Shown here: positions 10,605-18,401 of the stretch, piece by piece | Numbering within the stretch: position 1 is the stretch's first letter | Layout: each line of letters starts with the position of its first letter | Assembly (NCBI GenBank): GCA_032718475.1 | Contig: JAUCBJ010002263.1 | Coordinates: 28,565-92,564 of the forward strand | Reading direction: 5' to 3' | Origin: Nemertoderma westbladi | Taxonomy: Eukaryota; Xenacoelomorpha; Nemertodermatida; Nemertodermatidae | DNA: 64,000 nucleotides | The notes under the pieces: generated by a model | The model's database searches: none | The model's input: only the letters and a program-made list of their open reading frames with translations | Told to the model about the DNA's origin: nothing | Program-made: the position numbers and the translations under genes

Positions 10605-10779
10605 CCCTGTGCTGGTCGATCGCTAACAGTGTCCGCAAGCCACAAACGTTCTGGGTTGTCAGCAATGTCAAACGCCGTAATGGTGGCCTCCTCAGTTTGG
10701 CGCCAGGCAGTCTGGCTGTCGGCACTATCAAAGGTGCTATACTGACCTACAGCATATACGCAGCAGATACGCATATATA

Positions 10780-11499
10780 TGGTTACATATCGTTACGTTT
10801 CTACTAGATGAAGCACAAAATAGAGGTTAGATGTGAGGTGACTTAGAGTTTGTCGGCTTTGGCTCAACTTTGCTCTAAACCCCAACCCATTTGCCTAATG
10901 ACTTCGGGTTCGCGTGATTTCGCACTGGCTCCTAATCCAAAAAAATGTGCCGATAAAAATCGAATTCCGGGTAAACTAGCCGCGAGTCTAAAATACTCAC
11001 CTTTTAATTTCCCAAACTACATTCCCAAAAGAAAAATAATGCAGTCGAGAGTTAATTCGGTCTAAATAATAGTAGACACGACTACGTAGAACAAGGCCGG
11101 TTTTCTTTTCCAAAAAAAAGTTTATCGGTAGGCTCGCCAGCCTTCCATCCGCTCTTGTCCTCCCCAATTTTAATTTTATCTAGCTGTATTCTAGAATTCG
11201 CATTCACTGGAGAATCGTTTTTCTTAAATTTAAATCCAACTAAATGGATTTGTCTAATAAATTTTGAAAAATTGTCTCACTTGTGGGTTCCAAGTGGAAT
11301 TCCATTCCTACTGTACACACAATCCCGCTCCTATGTGATATATAAGGGTACTACCCTCCATGTTCACATATAAAGACAATGGAATTCTACCGCTGTCTCT
11401 ATCTACAGTGAAGAGGATTACAAATGCACATACAGTAATACAAATACTAAATTACTAAAATACGGTAGGTCTATGTGGCGGCCAACAAAGGTCCCACAT
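10780..11499 (-). other. BEL1 spacer between pol and ORF3
   Basis: Non-coding. It aligns by eye with BEL2 35321-35960: shared blocks include the GGAATTCTACCGCTGTC-type stretch near 11375, the complement of TAAGGGTACTACCCT near 11342 and the region around 10860-11010. A copy of the 20 bp motif (11127-11146) is at the same relative place as the BEL2 copy at 35605. No ORF is conserved. It may hold a promoter or splice site for ORF3, but none is identifiable. Confidence 0.6.
11127..11146 (-). repeat. 20 bp palindromic motif in pol-ORF3 spacer
   Basis: Reads GGAAGGCTGGCGAGCCTACC on the minus strand. It is non-coding and positionally shared with the BEL2 copy at 35605-35624. Confidence 0.8.
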
Positions 11500-12165
11500 C
11501 TATTTACTAATATTGGGTGGAGATTTGTAGTCTCCTGTCTCGTTTCTAGTCTCCTCAAGGAGCACGAGACGTTGTACAGGTCTGTCTACAGTACGTCCGT
11601 CGATAGTCCTTACAGTAACTGTCCTCACTACACCAGATGTAGGGTGCGTGGTCAAAATGACTCCAGTCAGCCAAAACCGTCTTTTCAGATTGGCTTCAGC
11701 CAATAAAACATGGTCACCACGTCTTAAACATCGGGTATTGAGATACCAAGAGGTTCTGGTCGAAATAGAGGGCAAATAATATTTCTGCCATATTTCCCAG
11801 AATTTATTTGCAAGCAATTGAGTGGTTTTCCAAGCTTTGTTGCCGTATCCGTCGCTATCAACGGGTACCGAAAAGGGCAACAATGTCGTCGGCGCCTGCA
11901 TAAGCAGGTGCGCTGGTGTCAAGGCAAACAGTGCGTCGTTATTGTCTGGGATCAAAGCGATCGGTCTAGTGTTCAAAATCGCTTCGATTTCTATTAACAA
12001 CGTCGTCAGTTGGTCGTCTGTCAGTATGTGTTGCGTCGGTACGACTTTAGCCATAGCTGTCTTAATTGAGCCAATCAGTCTTTCCCAAACGCCGCCTCTC
12101 CACGGACTGTCTGGAGTGTTGAAATACCAAACAATACGGTGAGGATGTAGTTCCTCGGAAATCTG
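11500..12165 (-). pseudogene. BEL1 integrase C-terminal part, out of frame with pol
   Basis: The 184-residue frame 12054-11500 continues the integrase (A-I-L-N-T-R-P stretch, then a basic C-terminal domain ending in T-G-D-Y-K-S-P). It is homologous to BEL2 34790-35320. It is one frame off the main pol ORF. Comparison with BEL2 places a one-base insertion at about 12160-12170, after which the 1576-residue frame reads about 30 nonsense residues. The catalytic Glu of the DDE triad lies in the shifted part. Confidence 0.8.
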
Positions 12166-15100
12166 GTTTGGTCCAACTTTCTCAAAGCTCTGGTTATCTC
12201 GTTCCGTGCACCCACAAAGTTTGTCCCTTGGTCGCAGTAAATGGATTTGACCAATCCACGTCTAGCGATAAATCGCCGTAAGGCTAGAATAAAGGCATTG
12301 GTGGTCCAATCTGTCACTCGCTCTATATGGACAGCTCTGCTGGCCATGCAAGTGAAGATCAATCCCCAACGTTTTACCTGTACCATTCCGCGTTTCGCGA
12401 TTATGGGTCCAAAACAGTCTATCCCTGTCTCAGTGAAAGGGGGTCTAAATGCCTGTAATCTTGCTAGTGGTAGTTCACTCATTTCTTGGTGTCCTATCCT
12501 CGCGTGCACCTTCTTACAAATCATACAGTTCCGTGTTACCGAACTCAGTGCCTTACTAGGTCTAATCAGTACAAACCTCGAGCGTAAGTGTGATAGACAG
12601 TGGTGTCTACCCACGTGTTTGAGTTGTACATGTGCGTCCAGTATCATAGCGCGCTGTAATTCATGGTGTTGCGGTATGATGATAGGATACCTAAAGTCTA
12701 GTGCAAAGTCGATGTTTTGGAGTCTGGACTTGTGACAAAGTAAGCCCCGGTAAATAATCGGACTCCAACTCAAAATCGGTGAAGACTTAATCTGTTTACC
12801 TTGGTTGATCGCTGTGAACTCTCGTGCGAAATATCGCAATTGATAATGTCTAATGATATCAACTTCACAATGGCCAACTTCCTTTAAGGTAAGTCTTCTA
12901 GGAAAGTCGCGTTTGCCTCTGGCATATTGTCTCAAACGTTTGAGCCATGCTAACTTGCGGCACGCGTCAGTCCATGATCTAGTTAGGTTTACTATCCGGT
13001 CAACGTAAGTGTTAGTGACGTCATCAGGTAAGGTATAGTCGTATTGTGGATACTTGTCTGGACTTGGTAGGCCCACGGGCCTTCTGGTAGGTTTGTCTGA
13101 GTCCCCAAGTACGTCAATCTTTACGGTCTTACCTTTACCGTCCGCACCTAATGTGTCGACTGGCAGTAACGGTTTCAACTCTACAGTGTCAGTGTGTTCC
13201 TGTGAGCCTGTAAGCTTCCTAACCTTAGTCACACGTTTACCTGTAGGTGGTAAGTCAAGTACCTTCTTTGAGCGGAGTGTGATCGCTGTGGCCACACCTT
13301 TGTCGTCCAAAGAAGTCAAATTCGGTAAGTCTCTAAATTTCCGCTCCAATGGGTCTTCTAGTGGAGTGTCTAGTAGACAGTCTGGTGAAGCGTCCGGTGA
13401 ACAGTCTGGTGAGACGTCTGGTGAGGCATAGCGCGGAACTTCCAGCGAAATGTCTTGTCGTCGGTCCCAAGGTCTGTCTGGCGTAACTTCTAGCAGAAAG
13501 TCTGGTCCAAAGTCTGGTGGACAGTCTGTCGAGATGTCTGGTGGAAAGTCTGGTGAGACGTCTGGTAGACATTCTGTCGAGAGTTCCATCAAACAGTCTG
13601 GCGAACAATCCGGAGAACAATCTGGTGTCACTTCTGGTGAATAATCTGGCGAGTAATCTGGTGAACAATCCGGCGAAACGTCTGGTGAAATCTCCCGCGG
13701 AACATCCGGCGAAAGATTCGTACAAGCGTCTGGTCGAGTGTCTGGTGAGACGTCTGGCATAATGTCAGGTCTGGCGTCCAGGTCATCAGATTTCGTCCGT
13801 CCTTGTTTCCTCTTGACCTTGGCGTTGGCTTTCGCTTTGGACTTGACAACCTTGTCGATTTTTATCTCGGCACCCTCTGGTATGGTGTTGGTTGTCGCGT
13901 CGAATAACGGTGGCCATTCGTCTGATGGTCGCTGTAGGAACTCGGGTCCTCTAAACCAAAAGGATTTATTGTCCGGTTTACAAAAGTCAAGCGGTTGCAT
14001 CCCCCGTGACGCGATGTCAGCTGGGTTCAGCTTCCCTGGACAGTGACGCCAATCTTGTTTGAGCGACCGGTCTAATATTTCAGCCCGTCTGTTGGCTACG
14101 AAAGTCTTGAACTCAAATGCTTCGTTGTTTATGTACCAAAGTACCAACGTCGCATCCGTCCAATATGTGACCTTTAAGTTAGCCTCCAGCTCGCGTTGAA
14201 CTAGACTGACAATATCGGTGGATATCGTCCCGGCTCGCAGCTCCCCACAAGGTACAGTCATATACTTCAATGGCATTGTTCTAGCTCTTGAAGTAACGAG
14301 AGACACTTCGTAGCTGTCCGATGTCACTTGTCGTCTAAGGTACAAAGTAACCCCCAATCCATCCTTGCTAGCGTCACTAAAGCTGTGAAGCTCTAAATCG
14401 GCTGGAAAGGTGGTTTGCAAAGGAAAGTATACCCTCGGTATGGTATAGTCTTGTAGGAAAGTCAGTTGGGCTTCCCAGTCCCTCCATCGCTCAGCTAACT
14501 TTTCTGGGATGGGATCGTCCCATTCCAATCCGGCTTGCCAAATGCTGCGGAGTATGATCCTAGCATGTAGGATCACTGGACTAATGAAACACAATGGGTC
14601 ATACAATCGACTCATGGTCGATAAGCAAGTCCTCTTAGTGAGAGGTCTAGTCTGGTCGTTGGACCTTACACGTACCCTAAAATTGTCGGTGTTAGGGTCC
14701 CAAATAAGTCCTAATACTTTGGTCGTCGGCAGAGGTTCTAGGTCTAAGTCTAAGTCACCTCCGCTGCGATCCGTCGGGTCAAATGAGTTCACCAGTTTGG
14801 GTTCGTTGGAAGCGAACTTCGTCAGGTGGAATCCGCCCTCAGCGAGACAATCTTGGAGTTGGTGTGCTACGGTTGTAACGCGCTCCAAGGTGTCACAACT
14901 CTTGAGGCCGTCATCCACGTAGAAATCTCGTTCCACTGTCCGAACTACTTCTGGGTCAAATTGGTCTCGTCTGTCCAATGCGGTCTGCTTTAAGGCGTAC
15001 ATGGTGCAGTTGGGGCTGTCCCTGGCTCCGAAGACTCTTACCTGCATTTGGTAAGTTTCTGGCGGAAGTTCTAAATTTCCGTCCGGATACCAAAGAAACC

Positions 15101-16805
15101 TCAAGCTGTCCCTGTCCCGCTCCAAAGCCTTAACCTGGTGAAACATGGCCTCTACGTCACAGGTGAAAGCCACTTTGCGTTGTCTAAAACGCATTAGGAC
15201 TCCCATGAGGTAATTGTTCATATTCGGCCCGTCCATCAGTTCGCTGTTCATAGACATCCCTTGGTAAAGCGCGGCGCAGTCGTTGACTACACGCACCTTG
15301 CCAGGTTTGTCCGGGTGTCGAACAAAATGATGTGGCAGGTAATATGTCTGGTCTGTGGTTACCTCGGGATTTAACATCCTAATGGCGTATCCCCTTTGGA
15401 GATACGTCTGAAGTTGTGCATTGTATTGCATATGGGCCGTCTCGTCTCGCAACAATCGCTGCCTTATTGATTTGAGTCGCCTCAAAGCAAGCGGGTAATT
15501 GTTAACGAGTTTAGGTTGTCCATTGCGCCACAACATACCAACCTCATAGTGGCCATTCGCGGTCTGGCGAATGGTATCTCTCATAATATTTAATGACCGT
15601 TTTTCCTGTTCTGAAATAGCGGTCTCGTAACTACCGGGTTCTGCTGAGTCCTGTTCCAACCATTGAATGGTCCGTTCAGTCAGCAGTCGGTCTAGCGCTG
15701 CTTGCACTGCGCCATGGTCCTCGTGCACGTCTTCGTCCGCTGCGGTGGCTAGTGTCAATGCGTCTGGTAGGCTCGCAAGCCTTCCGGTGTCACTCGTCGG
15801 CGTCGAATCGTCGTGCGGCGGTTTGACAACTTCTTGATCTATCGGTAGGCTTGCAAGCCTTCCAAGATCAACGACCGGTGTCGAAGCCTGGTGGGTGGGG
15901 TCAATGACCTTTGGATTTTTCGGTAGGCTCGCAAGCCTTCCAAAATCCTCGTTCATCGAGTCATCCACAGCAACAACCCTTTGGTCTTCGGTAGTCAATA
16001 CAACCTGGTTTACTGCAAGTAGTTGTAAGTCAGAGGTCCATGTGGTCGTGTCCAGATCAGTTACGTCAGTATCGGTGGCGTCTGCGTTAGCGACACAAGT
16101 CTGTCGTAGTGCCGTCCGTACAATTGGACCACGGGAGTGTGAAGGAGAGTTATCTATCGTAGTAGTCAATAAACTACATGTACTCAAAACATCGTCCTCC
16201 TGGTCACTTACCTCTAGTGAACGTATTGGTGCTCTAGTATACCAACCTATGGGAGTTCTACATGCGTAGGGGTTGCCCGCTGTAATAACAGATGGGCGTG
16301 TCTCCCATACCTGATGTAAGTTAAACTGGTCTGTCCCAATTAACATCGCAATGGAACGATAATTAACAGGACATTCTGGTATTCCAAGGTGTCGGAAATA
16401 CTTACGATCTTCCGGTGATTGCTCTGGCACAGGGCCGAGCAAGTTACTAAAGTCCTTCGTAGCTGCAAAGGTCAAATTTCTTACCGGAAGTAACGAGCGC
16501 TCCTCCTTGCTGTGTTCCGCTTTGGAAAGAAGAGTGTCTAAGGTTAGTTTTACTCTTGTCACAGGAATCGCTCGCTTACCATGCATGCTGCTTACAGTGT
16601 ACTGAGCAGTCTTACCTTTACTCATGTCCGTAACCACGTCGGCTACTTGTTCGTCGACATAACTGTGTGATGACGTAGAGTCTAAGATAGCGTATATACG
16701 CTTGCTCCCTCGGGTTCCGGTAATCTTTATAGGAATCACGCTAAACCCTTTCAATTGGTTCTGTGTGAGGAGCGTTACCGATGGTTGTTCCTCACCTGCA
16801 TGCAC
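12075..16805 (-). CDS. pol: BEL1 pol: protease, RT, RNase H, integrase (frameshifted at 3' end)
   Basis: 1576 residues. Domains in order: aspartic protease with A-I-L-D-S-T-S near residue 38 (D-S-T in place of D-S/T-G), RT with F-T-C-D-V-E-A-M-F (motif A) and F-Y-V-D-D (motif C, near 630), RNase H with FSDASKDGLG and W-T-D-A at about 790-930, an acidic Pro-Asp repeat linker at about 1010-1145, an HHCC zinc finger near 1390, and an rve integrase core. It matches BEL2 over its length. The N-terminal side joins gag in the same frame across a single TGA at 16842-16844. The 3' end is shifted by one base near 12165. The BEL/Pao family is diagnosed by the protease-RT-RNase H-IN order and RT motifs. 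Confidence 0.9.
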   Translation of the reverse strand: MHAGEEQPSVTLLTQNQLKGFSVIPIKITGTRGSKRIYAILDSTSSHSYVDEQVADVVTDMSKGKTAQYTVSSMHGKRAIPVTRVKLTLDTLLSKAEHSKEERSLLPVRNLTFAATKDFSNLLGPVPEQSPEDRKYFRHLGIPECPVNYRSIAMLIGTDQFNLHQVWETRPSVITAGNPYACRTPIGWYTRAPIRSLEVSDQEDDVLSTCSLLTTTIDNSPSHSRGPIVRTALRQTCVANADATDTDVTDLDTTTWTSDLQLLAVNQVVLTTEDQRVVAVDDSMNEDFGRLASLPKNPKVIDPTHQASTPVVDLGRLASLPIDQEVVKPPHDDSTPTSDTGRLASLPDALTLATAADEDVHEDHGAVQAALDRLLTERTIQWLEQDSAEPGSYETAISEQEKRSLNIMRDTIRQTANGHYEVGMLWRNGQPKLVNNYPLALRRLKSIRQRLLRDETAHMQYNAQLQTYLQRGYAIRMLNPEVTTDQTYYLPHHFVRHPDKPGKVRVVNDCAALYQGMSMNSELMDGPNMNNYLMGVLMRFRQRKVAFTCDVEAMFHQVKALERDRDSLRFLWYPDGNLELPPETYQMQVRVFGARDSPNCTMYALKQTALDRRDQFDPEVVRTVERDFYVDDGLKSCDTLERVTTVAHQLQDCLAEGGFHLTKFASNEPKLVNSFDPTDRSGGDLDLDLEPLPTTKVLGLIWDPNTDNFRVRVRSNDQTRPLTKRTCLSTMSRLYDPLCFISPVILHARIILRSIWQAGLEWDDPIPEKLAERWRDWEAQLTFLQDYTIPRVYFPLQTTFPADLELHSFSDASKDGLGVTLYLRRQVTSDSYEVSLVTSRARTMPLKYMTVPCGELRAGTISTDIVSLVQRELEANLKVTYWTDATLVLWYINNEAFEFKTFVANRRAEILDRSLKQDWRHCPGKLNPADIASRGMQPLDFCKPDNKSFWFRGPEFLQRPSDEWPPLFDATTNTIPEGAEIKIDKVVKSKAKANAKVKRKQGRTKSDDLDARPDIMPDVSPDTRPDACTNLSPDVPREISPDVSPDCSPDYSPDYSPEVTPDCSPDCSPDCLMELSTECLPDVSPDFPPDISTDCPPDFGPDFLLEVTPDRPWDRRQDISLEVPRYASPDVSPDCSPDASPDCLLDTPLEDPLERKFRDLPNLTSLDDKGVATAITLRSKKVLDLPPTGKRVTKVRKLTGSQEHTDTVELKPLLPVDTLGADGKGKTVKIDVLGDSDKPTRRPVGLPSPDKYPQYDYTLPDDVTNTYVDRIVNLTRSWTDACRKLAWLKRLRQYARGKRDFPRRLTLKEVGHCEVDIIRHYQLRYFAREFTAINQGKQIKSSPILSWSPIIYRGLLCHKSRLQNIDFALDFRYPIIIPQHHELQRAMILDAHVQLKHVGRHHCLSHLRSRFVLIRPSKALSSVTRNCMICKKVHARIGHQEMSELPLARLQAFRPPFTETGIDCFGPIIAKRGMVQVKRWGLIFTCMASRAVHIERVTDWTTNAFILALRRFIARRGLVKSIYCDQGTNFVGARNEITRALRKLDQTRFPRNYILTVLFGISTLQTVRGEAAFGKD
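13066..13085 (-). repeat. Divergent copy of the 20 bp motif in pol
   Basis: Reads AGAAGGCCCGTGGGCCTACC on the minus strand: same ends and palindromic arms, changed centre. A related block occurs in BEL2 near 33733-33753. Confidence 0.55.
13360..13790 (-). repeat. Low-complexity Pro-Asp repeat in pol linker
   Basis: A 12 bp based imperfect tandem repeat (TCTGGTGA-type on the plus strand) coding S-P-D-V/C/Y-S-P-D units, about 35 in number, between RNase H and integrase. BEL2 has a shorter, differently built but also Pro-Asp-rich repeat at the same place (33050-33350). The charge and disorder are kept while the sequence is not. Confidence 0.85.
15766..15941 (-). repeat. 20 bp palindromic motif, three copies in pol
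   Basis: Copies at 15766-15785, 15844-15863 and 15922-15941, spaced exactly 78 bp apart, all read as GRLASLP in the disordered protease-RT linker. BEL2 has a single copy at the equivalent place (31001-31020). The second copy has TGCA in the centre instead of TGCG. Confidence 0.85.
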
Positions 16806-16841
16806 GTAGAAAGTGACGTCTTCCTCCTCGTCCTCGTCCGA

Positions 16842-17948
16842 TCATCCTGACTGATCCATACAGTCCGTGTAAAATGTACGGATCTCGCGCGGCGCACGCT
16901 CTTTATATAATGTGTCGCATCTAGCCGCTTTATCTGGATGCTCTCGTCGAAAGCGTCTGGTCGGAGTATGACTAGTTGTGTGAAGCAACGCGTCATGGTT
17001 ACGTCCACATAGAGGACATGTATCGTCGCTCGGGCAATCCTTCCGGACGTGTCCTGGTTTCGTACATCTCCAGCAGGAATCTAACGATCGAATTTGGAGT
17101 CTCCTTTCTTCGATCCCTAACTCCTTAAAAGCGCGACATCCACGAAGTTTATGTCCGCTTTGGTTTCTGCCGTTCCGCTCGCAGTATGAGCATCCCACAA
17201 AGTCCGCCGGCAACTGTTGTCGAGGCTGCGTGGTGCCGATAGGCGTCAGAACTTTAGAAGTCTCAGTAGGGGTGGCGTAGGTAACGGCTTTCGCGTTCGT
17301 CGGAAATGGTTTAGTCCGATTCGGCGCAGAAATAGCTATCCCTTCTGCCGCGATATGGTGATCAGTATAATTCGATCGGGTCTCGATCACGGCCTCCCGC
17401 GAAATCAGTTGATAGACGTTGGTAAGTTTTAATAACCCTCCGGCCTCTTCACGCTGGTACTCGATGCGTTGCCATTCTCGTCGGAGTCGATGATGAAGTC
17501 GACCGATTATCCTGATGAGAACCGTCGGTGCGTTAGCATACTCGAGTTGTCCAATGGACCGTAAAGTCCCTATAGCATTCTTGATTTCGTCCGCGAGTCG
17601 TAGAAGATCGATCGGTTTCGAAATGCTGCCTCCTCTACAGAGGTCTTCGATAATGGATTTAGCCATGGCGACATTACCTCCGTAAATCGAATATAAACGG
17701 TCGTACGCTAACTCAAAGGCATCAGGAACACCAATAAAGGTTTCCGCTAATCGTTTCGGCTCACCAGACAGGACTAGGAGCAAGTAATTAAACTTCTCCG
17801 TCGAGGTGAAAGCACACTTAGCGATCTGGGACTCTACGTAGTCTACCATTGTGCGCCAGTGTTTCGCGTTGCCAGAGAACTTTGGCGGTTGCTGTGCCGG
17901 TAATCCGTGTCTAGCCGCGAATTTCGCAATCTCGCTAACCAAATCCAA
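16842..17948 (-). CDS. gag: BEL1 gag-like DUF1759 domain with zinc knuckles
   Basis: 368 residues. It starts with the DUF1759-type retroelement gag core (P-P-K-F-S-G-N near 21, then K-F-N-Y-L, G-E-P-K-R-L-A and I-Y-G-G). Near 250-320 there is a C-x2-C-rich segment ending in two zinc knuckles (C-W-R-C-T-K-P-G-H-V-R-K-D-C and C-P-L-C-G-R-N-H). The first codon of the frame is TTG, not ATG, and the same is true of BEL2, so this protein is probably reached by readthrough from ORF1. It continues into pol in the same frame after one TGA at 16842-16844; BEL2 has Ser at the corresponding place. Confidence 0.85.
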   Translation of the reverse strand: MDLVSEIAKFAARHGLPAQQPPKFSGNAKHWRTMVDYVESQIAKCAFTSTEKFNYLLLVLSGEPKRLAETFIGVPDAFELAYDRLYSIYGGNVAMAKSIIEDLCRGGSISKPIDLLRLADEIKNAIGTLRSIGQLEYANAPTVLIRIIGRLHHRLRREWQRIEYQREEAGGLLKLTNVYQLISREAVIETRSNYTDHHIAAEGIAISAPNRTKPFPTNAKAVTYATPTETSKVLTPIGTTQPRQQLPADFVGCSYCERNGRNQSGHKLRGCRAFKELGIEERRLQIRSLDSCWRCTKPGHVRKDCPSDDTCPLCGRNHDALLHTTSHTPTRRFRREHPDKAARCDTLYKERAPREIRTFYTDCMDQSG

Positions 17949-18401
17949 CTGTCCGCGTCCCTGTTCGGTGGCGTCGTCCAGTCGCTCCCTTCCGCGTGTT
18001 GTTCGTCGGTAGGAATTATTAACGGGATCTTCTTCTCGATGTGTCGGAGTCTGTCTAGTCTCCTGTTCTCGCCTTGGTAGTCAATGTTGTCTAGGTTGTT
18101 CTAACTCCATGCTGGTTCGTGATCGATCCGACGGTTGCGCTTCGAGTCGATCTTCGAGTTGAGCTAGTCGGTCCGTCATCTCGGTGAACTGTTTGGCGCT
18201 GATCGTTTCCGGTGGTTTCAACGTGGGTTTCTGCAAAGGTGTTTCTCGTGGAGGATTCTCGATGTAGGGGTTTGTCGATCGTTCCTCCCGTTTGTAATCC
18301 GCTGTCTCTGCCGCTCCAGTACGGAATATTTCCCGTTCCGTTGACTCCGAGTCACTGGATGAGTCGCTTTCGTCCGGATAAGGTGGCTGGCGGTTTCGCG
18401 T
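17949..18401 (-). other. ORF1-ORF2 junction with in-frame TGA codons
   Basis: Translated in the ORF1/ORF2 frame, this stretch is open apart from one TGA at 18083-18081, which is followed by CTA. The ORF1 stop is another TGA at 18404-18402. BEL2 has a single TGA in the matching stretch (28868-28870). The peptide aligns with the BEL2 ORF1 tail, so it is coding in nature. UGA-CUA is a known leaky stop context in eukaryotes; use of readthrough here is inference. CpG decay of CGA to TGA is an alternative. Confidence 0.6.

Larger units (their letters stand above)
6315..10779 (-). mobile_element. LINE with cysteine-rich N-terminus, RT and restriction-like endonuclease, 13 bp TSD
   Basis: ATACGCATATATA occurs at 6315-6327 and at 10767-10779, bracketing about 4.44 kb. 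BEL2 lacks the insert: its sequence runs from the pol 3' region straight into ORF3. On the minus strand the insert carries a cysteine-rich N-terminal domain, a 30 bp coding minisatellite, an RT, a CCHC finger and a PD-(D/E)XK-like C-terminus. That order resembles RLE-type non-LTR retrotransposons (R2/NeSL/Utopia-like groups); the exact clade is not assigned. The protein is broken by at least two frameshifts. The 3' UTR is about 160 bp with no clear poly(A). Confidence 0.85.

Noticed and set aside
13450-13762. Plus-strand Ser/Gly and Leu/Asn repeat ORFs
   Set aside because: These are shadows of the Pro-Asp repeat in the minus-strand pol gene.
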